NCBI GenBank assembly: GCA_021736135.1
Contig: JAIPGO010000009.1
Span: 1-64,000, forward strand
Length of the DNA: 64,000 nucleotides
Source: Candidatus Cloacimonadota bacterium
Lineage (GTDB): Bacteria; Cloacimonadota; Cloacimonadia; Cloacimonadales; TCS61
Direction of reading: 5' to 3'
The notes under the pieces are model-generated. The model was given only the letters and a program-made list of their open reading frames with translations. It was not told the DNA's origin and ran no database searches. The position numbers and the translations under genes were made by a program. Position 1 is the first letter of the stretch. Each line of letters opens with the position of its first letter. Shown here in pieces: positions 24,511 through 33,121 of this stretch.

Positions 24511-25191
24511 TCAATTGTCTTCCACCACTCTTCCATCAACCAGAGTTATCTTCCGTCTTAAATATTCGATAACTTTCGCGTCATGGGTGCTAAAGATAAA
24601 AGTCGTCTTCAACTTCTCATTCAATTCCACCATAGTTCTTAAAATGTGATGTGAGTTTTCTGCATCCAGATTCGCCGTCGGTTCGTCTGCCAGAACGATC
24701 TGCGGTTCTTTCACGATCGCCCGGGCAATTGCCACCCGCTGGCATTCACCTCCCGAAAGCTGTGCCGGCCGGCTCTTGCGCTTATCTTTTAAACCCACCC
24801 ATTCAATAGCTTTATCAACCATCTCTTTCCGGATTCCTGGCTTTACATCCATCAGCAGTAACGGGAATTCCACGTTCTCAAATACGGTATAAACCGGCAG
24901 AAGATTATAAGTCTGAAAGATGAACCCGATATGCTCCGAACGCAATCTTGCCGCTTCTTTCCGGGTAAGTTCACTAACTTCCCTGCCCATAACCTTCACT
25001 TCGCCCTTACTCTGCACATCCAGTGAACCGATTATATTCAATAATGTCGTCTTCCCTGAACCGCTCGGACCCACGATCCCGCTGAACTCTCCTGCCTCGA
25101 AATCAAGATTGATGTCTTTTAAAGCCGTAAACTTGCCCAATCCTATCGGGTAATCCTTAAACATATTCCTGATGCTGATCAATTGCTCCAT
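24511..25191 (-). CDS. LolD/MacB-type ABC ATPase
   Basis: 226 residues, normal for this class. Walker [11 protein letters not shown]-loop [13 protein letters not shown], signature [14 protein letters not shown], Walker [13 protein letters not shown] and the H-loop FSTHD are all present. I use ATG 25191, five bases after AGGAG; GTG 25197 would add two residues. It energises the two FtsX-type permeases downstream. Cargo is unknown; extraction of lipoproteins or envelope material, or export through the barrel encoded just upstream, are the likely options. Confidence 0.92.
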   Translation of the reverse strand: MEQLISIRNMFKDYPIGLGKFTALKDINLDFEAGEFSGIVGPSGSGKTTLLNIIGSLDVQSKGEVKVMGREVSELTRKEAARLRSEHIGFIFQTYNLLPVYTVFENVEFPLLLMDVKPGIRKEMVDKAIEWVGLKDKRKSRPAQLSGGECQRVAIARAIVKEPQIVLADEPTANLDAENSHHILRTMVELNEKLKTTFIFSTHDAKVIEYLRRKITLVDGRVVEDN

Positions 25192-25199
25192 ATCCACTC

Positions 25200-26321
25200 C
25201 TAATAATCTAATTGCAATAGTATCTGAAAAGAGCTCCCGGTATTATAAACTCCGGTTTCCCTGCCGGAATACACTCTTTCCTGATTTATCGATAAATTGA
25301 AATTTATACTCAGATAATCATAAGTCAGTCCATAACTGAAAAACCAGTTCCACACCTCTGCCTGCCTGTCATAAGCAACCACACCCAGCACTTTATCATA
25401 TATCCCCAAAGGCATATCTGCTGCCAGTATATGATATTGTCCATACCGGTTTTCCTGACCCCAGAATTCATCTCCCTCATGCCAGAACATCGTTTCCCAG
25501 AGCAGATGTAATCCACCTCCAATGCCCACCGTATAATCCGCTCCCAGTGTATAGACTTCACTTCTCGGCGCAACAATCTTAACGTCTTTCCTGACATTCA
25601 AAGTGCTCTCAAACCAAAAACCGATAAAGGAATCCCATCTGCCATCAATGCCATAACGCTGTTCCTCTCCCGCAGAATTCCAGTTGGCATCTATCTGCTC
25701 CTCCAGTTGACGCGTATGATAGCTGACTCCGCAATCTCCTCCCAATATTGGCAATTGCAGCCTCCCTCCCGGTTCTATGCTCTCAGGTTTTGACCTTATC
25801 AATGCCTCTTCAACGCCTTCATCTTTATTGTAAATGCCCCAGAACCAGAAATTGCTGTTGTCTAATAAATAGTAGCGTGCCAGAGCTGACCACACTCCTG
25901 GTGTCTGCTGCCTTTCATCCAAAGGATTCAACTGATCAAACCATTGCAGACTCCGTAAATATGCTGCCGGACCAAAATTTATCTTTTGCAAACCCACGCG
26001 AAGTTCCGATTGTTCCGTCGTCGAACGCAGCCAGCAACGGTAAAATTCCGCATTAAATTCTTTCTCTGTTGCCCCTGTTCCCCAGCTTATCCGCTCACTT
26101 AGTTCATATTCCCCAAATATATCCATGCCAATATTCGACTGCTGAAAAAGTGGCAGCTTGAAGCTCGGATAATATTCCAGCAGCATAGCCCCCGTATCAT
26201 TGCTTTCAGTATTGCTGTAACTCCCCAGCAGATTGATCCGGTGACTCAAATCCCAGCCATAAGCCAGTCCTGACCAGAATGCTATCAACAAAAAAACTGC
26301 TATTCTTTGTGTCTTGTCCAT
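25200..26321 (-). CDS. outer-membrane beta-barrel protein
   Basis: 373 residues with a signal peptide ending near ...SGLAYG. The rest is a run of alternating, aromatic-rich strands with many Trp and Tyr (SNFWFWGIYNKDEG, WDSFIGFWFESTLNV) and a C-terminal strand ending in Tyr (SSFQILLQLDY), as in outer-membrane barrels. I do not recognise a specific porin family. It overlaps the TetR gene by 22 bases and lies 8 bases before the ATPase gene, so it is an integral part of this operon and may act as the outer-membrane partner of the ABC transporter. Confidence 0.75.
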   Translation of the reverse strand: MDKTQRIAVFLLIAFWSGLAYGWDLSHRINLLGSYSNTESNDTGAMLLEYYPSFKLPLFQQSNIGMDIFGEYELSERISWGTGATEKEFNAEFYRCWLRSTTEQSELRVGLQKINFGPAAYLRSLQWFDQLNPLDERQQTPGVWSALARYYLLDNSNFWFWGIYNKDEGVEEALIRSKPESIEPGGRLQLPILGGDCGVSYHTRQLEEQIDANWNSAGEEQRYGIDGRWDSFIGFWFESTLNVRKDVKIVAPRSEVYTLGADYTVGIGGGLHLLWETMFWHEGDEFWGQENRYGQYHILAADMPLGIYDKVLGVVAYDRQAEVWNWFFSYGLTYDYLSINFNLSINQERVYSGRETGVYNTGSSFQILLQLDY

Positions 26322-26902
26322 ATTCCCCTCAATGCAATGTTGATCAGGGCAACCGTAAAATCTGCCATATCAGGATAGAATTCCGCCAGCTTCTCATCCT
26401 CTATAAGCTTCTGCAGACTCATAAAATACATACTCAAAAACTCCGCATCGTATTCCCCACAAATATTGCCCTGCTTCTGCTCTCGCTTTAGAAATTCGAC
26501 AAAACTCCTGCTGATTTCCGCCTGGATTTCAGTTAATGCCACCCGATATTCTTCATCTGCCAGGATCTCTTTGATGAAAATCTCGCCCATCTCCTGAAGT
26601 GCTGCCAGCTTCGATTCCGTGATCATGGTCAGTTTCGTCTCAAATGACAGTGTTTCATTATCCAGCTCATTCATCAAGGCTGTTGCCCGTAATCGCATTG
26701 CTCCCAGAAGCCGCATCACTATCTCCCGCTTACTGCTAAAATATTTATATAATGTCGTCCGCGATATTCCCGCTTCTCTGGCTATATCCTGCATCCGCAC
26801 CCGCCGGATGCCATACAAACCAAATAACTGGTAAGATTCAAAAAGTATCTCTCCTATAAGTTCCTCTTCACTATATTCCCGCTTCTTCTGAAGTTGCACC
26901 AT
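26300..26902 (-). CDS. TetR-family transcriptional regulator
   Basis: 200 residues. The N-terminal HTH is clear: ESYQLFGLYGIRRVRMQDIA followed by EAGISRTTLYKYFSSKREIV. The C-terminal helical ligand domain has no recognisable specificity. It heads the operon with an outer-membrane barrel, an ABC ATPase and two FtsX-type permeases, whose genes overlap or nearly touch, so self-regulated control of an efflux-like system is likely. The start follows AGGAGAAAGCTGTT. Confidence 0.88.
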   Translation of the reverse strand: MVQLQKKREYSEEELIGEILFESYQLFGLYGIRRVRMQDIAREAGISRTTLYKYFSSKREIVMRLLGAMRLRATALMNELDNETLSFETKLTMITESKLAALQEMGEIFIKEILADEEYRVALTEIQAEISRSFVEFLKREQKQGNICGEYDAEFLSMYFMSLQKLIEDEKLAEFYPDMADFTVALINIALRGIWTRHKE

Positions 26903-27615
26903 AACAGCTTTCTCCTGTTCTCTGATTTCAAATAAGCTTGATAAGCCTTATACGCCTGATAAAAAAAACCCTTAGTATTTAAGATATGCCATAAGCCCCA
27001 TAAGACCTATTAGTCCCATATTCACTTTTCCCACTCTGAACAATTCCATCGAAGTACACATTTTCTGTCAACCTGAACAATCCTTGTCCACTTGAACGCA
27101 TTTTGTTCATTTATCTAATTTATGTCCACTACTTTTTTTCTTTTTATTACTTCTTTCCTTTTTTTCACTGAAATCCTAAGGATTCGTTTCTCCTCATCTC
27201 AATGACCTGACCCTCCTCCACTTATTGATCTAATGATCATCATATTACCTTATTACAATATCTTACGCAATTTCAGCCCAGCCTGGTTCTCTCCCGATCA
27301 GATATTGTCAGCTATTTCTCCACATATAATCTTCTTCCAGAGAAGCAGAACCGTACTATTACCGTGCCTTACCCTACATACGCATAACAAAAAAGTGTTA
27401 TGCGTATGTAGGGTAAGGCACGGTAATAGTACGGTTTTGCTTCCTTTGAGTTGGTGTTAATTCATCAGAAGTTCTTTTGTATTATTTTTCTGATAGTTCC
27501 GATTTAATGTAGGAAAAATAAAGAGATCAGGAAAAAATAATATGGAAATTTGAGAAAGAGTTTTGCCCTGATAAAATCGTAGAAGTATATTAAGCAGTAT
27601 AAAGGAAAGTTGTTC
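26903..27615. other. long intergenic stretch
   Basis: No ordinary gene is supported. It holds a GCCCCATAAGACCTATTAG-type repeat (about 26994-27016), a pyrimidine-rich segment (27121-27200), and the very long hairpin at 27342-27443. A plus-strand frame through the hairpin is a translation of the inverted repeat. Confidence 0.6.
27342..27443. repeat. giant hairpin, 48-bp arms with 6-base loop
   Basis: The arms 27342-27389 and 27396-27443 are complementary with one mismatch (GAAGCAGAACCG against GAAGCAAAACCG at the base of the stem). The loop is AAAAAG. A palindrome this long and tight is unstable in DNA unless maintained, and it is not a plain terminator. No gene lies within 400 bases on the left. 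Confidence 0.9.
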
Positions 27616-27732
27616 ATGGATGTTATTCATTTATTTATCAAAGAGTACAGCATAATAGCGATCTTCCTGAATACACCTATCTTTATGCTTCGTATTATCT
27701 TAGCTCAAATCGGAAATATTAGCAGTAAATAA
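27616..27732 (+). CDS. possible 38-residue membrane microprotein
   Basis: A short frame starting MDVIHLFIKEYSIIAIFLN with a hydrophobic stretch through FLNTPIFMLRIILA and a polar tail. AAGGAAAG lies nine bases before the ATG. Only the binding site and the hydrophobic pattern support it; it could be chance. Confidence 0.25.
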   Translation: MDVIHLFIKEYSIIAIFLNTPIFMLRIILAQIGNISSK

Positions 27733-27888
27733 ATCCGGTTCAGATTCCCGGCTTCTTACAAGCTAAGTTGTTAGAGATTGCAGCTTGAACAGTCTCGCAG
27801 AATTATTTTGTGTCCAAAAAAATTCTTATTGACAAGTTGTAGAAAAATACTGTCATTTGTCATAGAAAAACGAATTGAAGAGGGAACT

Positions 27889-28371
27889 ATGAAAATTGTT
27901 AAACTTTCTTTTCTGTTGTTGATTGTTGTGCTTATTCTGTGTACTTGTGATAATAGCAGTTCCGGACCGGGTAATACAAATCCCAAAGAGAAATGGGATA
28001 TTGAGATAGACGATGGAGCTGGAAATGGCTCATTCACCCTGGAACTACTTCCTGACTCAACGATTACCATCTATGGCTCATGGGAGTATAACTATTACGA
28101 ACGAAACATGGTTACCTGTAATTTTTCTGATGGTATTGCCGTCATAGATGGTTCTGATTTTTACTGTTATACGGAAGGGTCGGCGCATGATCATACTTAT
28201 AATGAAAATTCCGATTTTCATTTAGAATTAGGTGGTATTTTATTTAATGGAGCAGGATATGGCGTTTCTGTAATGCAATATTTTGCGCCAGGATGGGAAG
28301 ATTACATTGAAGGAACCTGGACTGCGACGCTGGTTAATGGAGAAGGTATAACAATGACAGAGGGAGAGTAA
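27889..28371 (+). CDS. small lipoprotein of unknown function
   Basis: 160 residues from the ATG at 27889. The signal peptide has a hydrophobic core LSFLLLIVVLILCTC and a plausible lipobox ending at Cys (ILCTC). The mature part is Asp/Gly/Tyr-rich with beta-type strands (WDIEIDDGAGNGSFTLEL, ITIYGSWEYNYYE, GTWTATLVNGEG). Such short GSW..GTW beta proteins are common in this phylum's exported set; I cannot name the family. A longer frame from 27778 has no binding site. Confidence 0.65.
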   Translation: MKIVKLSFLLLIVVLILCTCDNSSSGPGNTNPKEKWDIEIDDGAGNGSFTLELLPDSTITIYGSWEYNYYERNMVTCNFSDGIAVIDGSDFYCYTEGSAHDHTYNENSDFHLELGGILFNGAGYGVSVMQYFAPGWEDYIEGTWTATLVNGEGITMTEGE

Positions 28372-28429
28372 ACAAATTAGTCGCTTACCACTAATATTCA
28401 TACAATTCTCGGCAGAAAAAGAATTTATG

Positions 28430-28690
28430 AGCCGCGAACAAACGCTAACAAACGCGAACTAAAGAAATTAAAGATAATGATATTTGCTTTAAACCCATAT
28501 TGTGCAGTAGAAATTTGCGAATAACAGCAATCTTATAGCACAGAGAGAGTTAGATAATTTTCATAAATATAAAAGTAATATTCATAAAAATTCTCTAACT
28601 CTTCAGTACATAAAATCTTACTACCCCTCATCAAATCCTGATGCACAAAATGGGTTAAAAGTTCGCGTTTGTTAGCGTTTGTTCGCGGCT
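28430..28690. repeat. 31-bp inverted repeat flanking a MITE-like element
   Basis: AGCCGCGAACAAACGCTAAC... (28430-28460) and its exact complement (28660-28690) enclose the palindromic element copy 2. A degenerate relative lies at 7850-7977. Together with the element they make a nested palindrome of about 260 bases. Confidence 0.8.
28487..28658. mobile_element. MITE-like palindromic element, copy 2
   Basis: This is an inverted copy of the element at 7464-7650, with the same ends (TTAAACCCATATTGTGCAGT and TGATGCACAAAATGGGTTAA) and the same central 57-base palindrome (28546-28602). It lacks the TCCCGATGCATATCGGGA segment present in copy 1, which shows that it has a separate history. It holds no gene. 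Confidence 0.7.
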
Positions 28691-28949
28691 AAAGATATTC
28701 TAATCCTCTATCCGTGTAATTCGCCCAATCCGCGGTTTAATTTCTTCCTTTTTATTTCGGTTTATCAGAGTTAGTCACTTACCACTGAATACTCTGAACT
28801 CACTGAAAATTAAAAGCAAAAAGATAAATCTCTTCTCTTCCTTCCGTGATTTCAGTGCTTTCCGTGGTTGAAAATCTTCTTTTGGGGGTTTCGTTTTATC
28901 CGAGTTAGGAATTTGCGAATAGCAGTAATCTCTACTGCACAAGATGGAT
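28691..28949. other. intergenic stretch with repeat fragments
   Basis: No gene is supported. It contains TCTATCCGTGTAATTCGCCC-type words (about 28708) and a partial element end, TCTACTGCACAAGATGGATT, at 28931-28950, next to the stop of the following minus-strand gene. Confidence 0.5.
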
Positions 28950-29798
28950 TTAATCCCAGCCAATTGAAATGACGATGATATTATTATCTTCAATAACCTG
29001 ATTGAATAACTCCCTCAATTTATTTTCTTTAAATTGGAAGTCTTTGTCAGTTTCAGTTGATAATATATCCACATCAATGTGATGCCGGATATATTGGAAA
29101 TATTCCAGGGCATGATACACCTTAAATTCATTAACATACATTTGCGTATCAGTCATATAAATTAATTTACGATAAAATTCTAACAGTTCGTCCTCGTTAG
29201 GTGGTCTTTTCATGAGATCATTCTTGATGATTTCAAGATAATTATAATCAATTAACATTCTATTTGTTTCATTTGAAAGCGGATGGTCGATCAGGATATA
29301 ATGTTTTACAGCCATAACATCTTCATCATCTATAATGAATTTTTGCATAGAACCGCAGTTTCTCAGACGTTCTATATCTTTTACAGACATAACGATGAAT
29401 CCACTATATTCGCAAGCTCTATAATCCAGCCAGTCGATATATTCAATGCTTGTTATGTTTTGGAGGCTGTCTAAAGGAGTAATTTTGTCTGCGGGTACAA
29501 CTCCCAGCATATCAGGTATATAGAAAATCTCTTCAGCGAACTTTCTTCGATGCACTTCATCTGAAAAATAGGGAAGAATATCAGTACCGGGAAGTAATTT
29601 ATATATCTTACGGCTATCAACTCCAATTGCAGACATTTTAGACACATCCCAACCATGAAGCGTTGTATATCCATATAAAGGTTCATCGTTTTCGAAATTT
29701 ATCTTAACTCTCAGACAACCGACACAAGCCCAGGGTGCATCAGCGGAAAGAGAAAAGGTCAGTAATAGAAAAAGAACCCCGATTAATAATATCTTCAT
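28950..29798 (-). CDS. exported protein of unknown function
   Basis: 282 residues with a signal peptide (cleavage probably after ...SLSADA). The mature protein has two Cys close to its start (WACVGCLRVKI), is mostly acidic and helical, and ends in IIVISIGWD. No family is recognised. The ATG at 29798 follows TTAAGGAGGATATTGTT. It is a single gene between repeat-rich stretches, which suggests accessory content. Confidence 0.7.
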   Translation of the reverse strand: MKILLIGVLFLLLTFSLSADAPWACVGCLRVKINFENDEPLYGYTTLHGWDVSKMSAIGVDSRKIYKLLPGTDILPYFSDEVHRRKFAEEIFYIPDMLGVVPADKITPLDSLQNITSIEYIDWLDYRACEYSGFIVMSVKDIERLRNCGSMQKFIIDDEDVMAVKHYILIDHPLSNETNRMLIDYNYLEIIKNDLMKRPPNEDELLEFYRKLIYMTDTQMYVNEFKVYHALEYFQYIRHHIDVDILSTETDKDFQFKENKLRELFNQVIEDNNIIVISIGWD

Positions 29799-30104
29799 AA
29801 CAATATCCTCCTTAAGTTTTTGGAATACCCTTAAATAAATATCTGAAAATAGATATTCACGTCAAGCATATTCATTAATTCAATATCACATAGTATTTGT
29901 GAGATGTTTATCGTTAGTCGTCAGGAATCAGGTGTGAGTCATTAAAGAAGCATGCCTCCGGTTAAGCTTCCGCCCTGCTGCGCAGTGTTGTATAAAGATG
30001 AAACTTAGTGGATTTCTTCCAAAATTGGGATTTTACTTCTGAATACTCCAATATCCAGCTTCATTCTTTTGCTTTACAATCTCATATTTGTATTTAAAAA
30101 AAGG
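29799..30104. other. intergenic stretch left of the IS110-type gene
   Basis: No gene is seen. The word GCCTCCGGTT at 29955-29964, with ATGAAACTTAG at 29999-30009, recurs inverted right of the transposase (AACCGGAGGC at 31874-31883 and TTAGTTTCAT at 31851-31860). Confidence 0.4.
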
Positions 30105-30148
30105 CTTTGCGTATTTTCACTCAAACCAAATCATAAAAATACGCAAAG
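30105..30148. repeat. 13-bp inverted repeat in the IS110 5' flank
   Basis: CTTTGCGTATTTT (30105-30117) and AAAATACGCAAAG (30136-30148) pair perfectly around an 18-base loop, immediately before the transposase start. It is a candidate for part of the element's left end or a structured leader. Confidence 0.8.
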
Positions 30149-30157
30149 GAATAACTA

Positions 30158-31495
30158 ATGGAAAATGTTAAAAAGTCCCGTAACACAGTCAAGAAAAATG
30201 TTGTTTTTAATGGTTTATCAGTTAAAAATCCTAATTCAGCAGGAATTGATCTCGGATCAAAAGACCATTGGGTTGCCGTATCTCCACACTTAGCAAAAGA
30301 TCATATTAAAAGATTTCCTACTTTCACCTGTAACCTACATGATATCAGCAACTGGCTAAAAAAATGCAATGTAGATTCTGTGGCAATGGAATCTACTGGA
30401 ATCTATTGGATACCACTTTATGAATTACTCGAAAAAGATGGTTTTGATGTCAATTTATGTAATGCTCAACACGTTAAGAATCTTCCTGGACGTCAGAAAA
30501 CAGATGCAAAGGACTGTGCCTGGATACAAAAATTACATTCATTTGGATTATTAACCGCTTCTTTTGTACCCAAACTGGATATTCTTGCTCTTCGTACGTT
30601 GATGAGATATCGTGAAAGGTTACAAAGCGAAAATTCCAGACATATTTTAAGGATGCAGAAAATACTTACTCAAATGAATGTTCTACTTCCCAAAGTACTA
30701 AGTGATATTACTGGAAAAACAGGAACAGATATCATGAAAGCCATAATTTCAGGTAAAACAGATCCCGAGTATTTGATGCAATTCAAAAATAAGCAAGTCA
30801 AAGCATCAGATGAAAATTTTCTGAAAGCACTAAATGGTAATTATCAATATTTCTATATCAAAATTCTATCGTATGAGCTAATACACTACGAATATTTTGT
30901 AGAAGAAATCGAAAAGATCGATAAAGAGGTATCATCTCTTTTAACCATAATGATTAAATCTGAAAATGATGATTACGATGATTCTATCATTTTCACAGAA
31001 GCTGAAAAGTTGATTTCTTTAACTGGTGTTGACCTTACTCAAATACCTGGCTTAGATATATTGAGTATTAGGAAATTAATCGGTGAGACAGGTCTTGATA
31101 TGAGTAAATGGAAAGATGCTAAACATTTCGCTAGCTGGTTGAAGCTTTCACCAAATTCAAGAATAAGTGGCGGAAAAATTCTCAGCAATAATAAAAGTCG
31201 GAAGAAACCAAAAGCTGCCATATATTTTAGGATGTGCGCCGGTAGCTTAAGAAACAGTAAAACTTATCTTGGTGGCTTTCTAAGAAGAAAAACAGCTCAG
31301 ACTGATTATACAAATGCTCTTACTGCAACTGCTCGCAAAATTGCTGTAATTTACTATAACATGCTTAAAGACAAGTCTTCTTATATTGAATTAGGGAATG
31401 ATTATTATGAAAAGCAGCATAGTGAAAGGGTAACGAGAAATCTAAGGAAATCAGCAGAACGGCTTGGTTTTACTTTGGTTAAGAAAGATGAGTAG
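30158..31495 (+). CDS. IS110-family transposase (DEDD recombinase)
   Basis: 445 residues, full length and intact. The RuvC-like N-terminal domain has the DEDD set D31 (GIDLGSKDHW), E78 (AMESTGIYWIP), D116 and D119 (KTDAKDC). The C-terminal Tnp20 domain has the catalytic Ser in RISGG (S337) after IPGLDILSIRKLIGETGLD and ASWLKLSP. IS110 enzymes use a bridge (seeker) RNA transcribed from a non-coding end of the element. The non-coding flanks here (30105-30157 and 31496-about 31740) are the candidates. Such elements normally lack terminal inverted repeats and I could not fix the ends. Confidence 0.92.
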   Translation: MENVKKSRNTVKKNVVFNGLSVKNPNSAGIDLGSKDHWVAVSPHLAKDHIKRFPTFTCNLHDISNWLKKCNVDSVAMESTGIYWIPLYELLEKDGFDVNLCNAQHVKNLPGRQKTDAKDCAWIQKLHSFGLLTASFVPKLDILALRTLMRYRERLQSENSRHILRMQKILTQMNVLLPKVLSDITGKTGTDIMKAIISGKTDPEYLMQFKNKQVKASDENFLKALNGNYQYFYIKILSYELIHYEYFVEEIEKIDKEVSSLLTIMIKSENDDYDDSIIFTEAEKLISLTGVDLTQIPGLDILSIRKLIGETGLDMSKWKDAKHFASWLKLSPNSRISGGKILSNNKSRKKPKAAIYFRMCAGSLRNSKTYLGGFLRRKTAQTDYTNALTATARKIAVIYYNMLKDKSSYIELGNDYYEKQHSERVTRNLRKSAERLGFTLVKKDE

Positions 31496-32008
31496 AATTC
31501 GTAAACTAATTGGTGTAATTGCTCCAAGGCTTTTAGTACATTGGTGTAAAACCCGCGGTTAAGCATAGTTGCCTGTATTGCCGTTTATATTATTGGTGGG
31601 TTTGGTAACTATAATTTACCAGATACCCCGTATAGGAGAGTCAAGCTTTTGAATACAGGTGGGCAATTACTATTTGATTTGTTATTATCATAGGATTTCG
31701 TTTGTCTTATAATTATACTATAATGTGCATATTTTGGAGCTACTATAGTTTAGATTAAAACAATTTTAATTTTTTAGCATACACTATCATAGTATCCAAA
31801 AACCGCTTCATTTCCCCAATATATTGGCAAAATTGGGTGATAAAGAAAAGTTAGTTTCATAGGAGGTATTCCGCAACCGGAGGCTAGGCACCTTTTTTCT
31901 CTGGCGGGGATATAAAATAAATATTTTATGAGAGAAATAAAAGAAGTTGAATGCCAGATCAAAGCGATAATCGATTGACATATATGCCTGGGAAATATTC
32001 CTGCAGCT
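31496..32008. other. non-coding stretch after the IS110 transposase
   Basis: No gene is seen over about 500 bases. The first ~240 bases have the look of a folded RNA (GGTGGGTTTGGTAACTATAA around 31595-31614) and would be the element's right end and candidate bridge RNA source. Further right is an ATTCCGCAACCGGAGGC word (31867-31883), a dispersed repeat. Confidence 0.5.
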
Positions 32009-33058
32009 ATGAAATTGAATAAAACATTGCTGGTTGTTGTTTTTTTACTGTCGCTGGTGCTTATGCTGCAGGGCAAGGGAGATAATCTCTGCCTTATGGC
32101 TGTGGGTGACATTATGCCTGGGACTAATTACCCTTCTGAAAGGTATTTACCTGTGGGTGACGGAAGCGGACTGGTCAGTCATAAAGTCAGGGGACAATTG
32201 CTGGGGGCAGATATTTTGTGCGGGAATCTGGAAGGCTGTTTTCTGGATGCGGGAGAACCATCAGAACGGAAGAAGGGAAAGTTTTTATTCCGGATACCGG
32301 AAAAACTGGGGAGTGTTTTAACTTTTAACGGTTTTGATCTTTTATCTTTGGCTAATAATCATGCCGGTGACTTTGGAGATGAGGGTCGCTATAATACACA
32401 GAGAGTACTGGATTCTCTGGGAATTGAGTATGCGGGATTTCTGGAAAAGCCTGCTGCGATAATAGAACATGATGATTATCGGGTAGGATTTCTGGCTTTG
32501 GCACCTTTTCGCGGGTGTCTTTCGGACTGGCAAAGATATTTCGTGGAAGCAATTATTGATTCACTATCACTGGAGACTGACCTTATTATAGCCTCAATAC
32601 ATTATGGCGGGGAAGGTGAAGATTTTCTGCATATTAAAAACGAGGATGAGATATATATGGGCGAAAACCGGGGAAATCCGGTGGCAGTAGCACACTGGCT
32701 GGTGGATTGCGGAGTTGATCTGATTAATGGGCATGGACCGCATGTGCCACGGGCTATGGAATTATACAAGGGCAGGCTGATCGCTTATTCTCTGGGAAAT
32801 TTTATCACCTGGGGAAGATTTTATCTGGAAGGTGAATACCGTCCGCTGGCACCGGTACTGCAGGTTTATTACGATAAAGAGGGCAATTTCATATATGGCA
32901 ATATCATCAGTTGCCGGCAGAATTATGAGCAGGGAGTGGATATTGATGCTGACCGGAAGGCTGCGCAAGTATTGCAGGAATTGAGTGAAACAGATTTTCC
33001 CGGAACTAAATTGCGGTTTCTGGTGGACAAGCGGGGTTTCTGGTTTTATGGGATTTGA
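32009..33058 (+). CDS. CapA-family (poly-gamma-glutamate/metallophosphatase-like) exported protein
   Basis: 349 residues with a signal peptide (about 1-23). Metallophosphatase-like CapA motifs are visible: LMAVGDIMPG, CGNLEGCF, SLANNHAGDFG, IIASIHYGGE, NGHGPHVPRAMELYKGRLIAYSLGNF. In capsule operons CapA helps make or anchor poly-gamma-glutamate; isolated members like this one have no proven function. There is no capBC neighbour. No clear binding site lies before the ATG at 32009. Confidence 0.85.
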   Translation: MKLNKTLLVVVFLLSLVLMLQGKGDNLCLMAVGDIMPGTNYPSERYLPVGDGSGLVSHKVRGQLLGADILCGNLEGCFLDAGEPSERKKGKFLFRIPEKLGSVLTFNGFDLLSLANNHAGDFGDEGRYNTQRVLDSLGIEYAGFLEKPAAIIEHDDYRVGFLALAPFRGCLSDWQRYFVEAIIDSLSLETDLIIASIHYGGEGEDFLHIKNEDEIYMGENRGNPVAVAHWLVDCGVDLINGHGPHVPRAMELYKGRLIAYSLGNFITWGRFYLEGEYRPLAPVLQVYYDKEGNFIYGNIISCRQNYEQGVDIDADRKAAQVLQELSETDFPGTKLRFLVDKRGFWFYGI

Positions 33059-33121
33059 GAGGCATTTAAAATGGGACGTATAGGACTTATGGGACGTATA
33101 AGCCCTATACGACGGTAATTT

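Noticed and set aside
27233-27460. 75-residue plus-strand frame
   Set aside because: It runs through both arms of the giant hairpin; the reading is forced by the inverted repeat.
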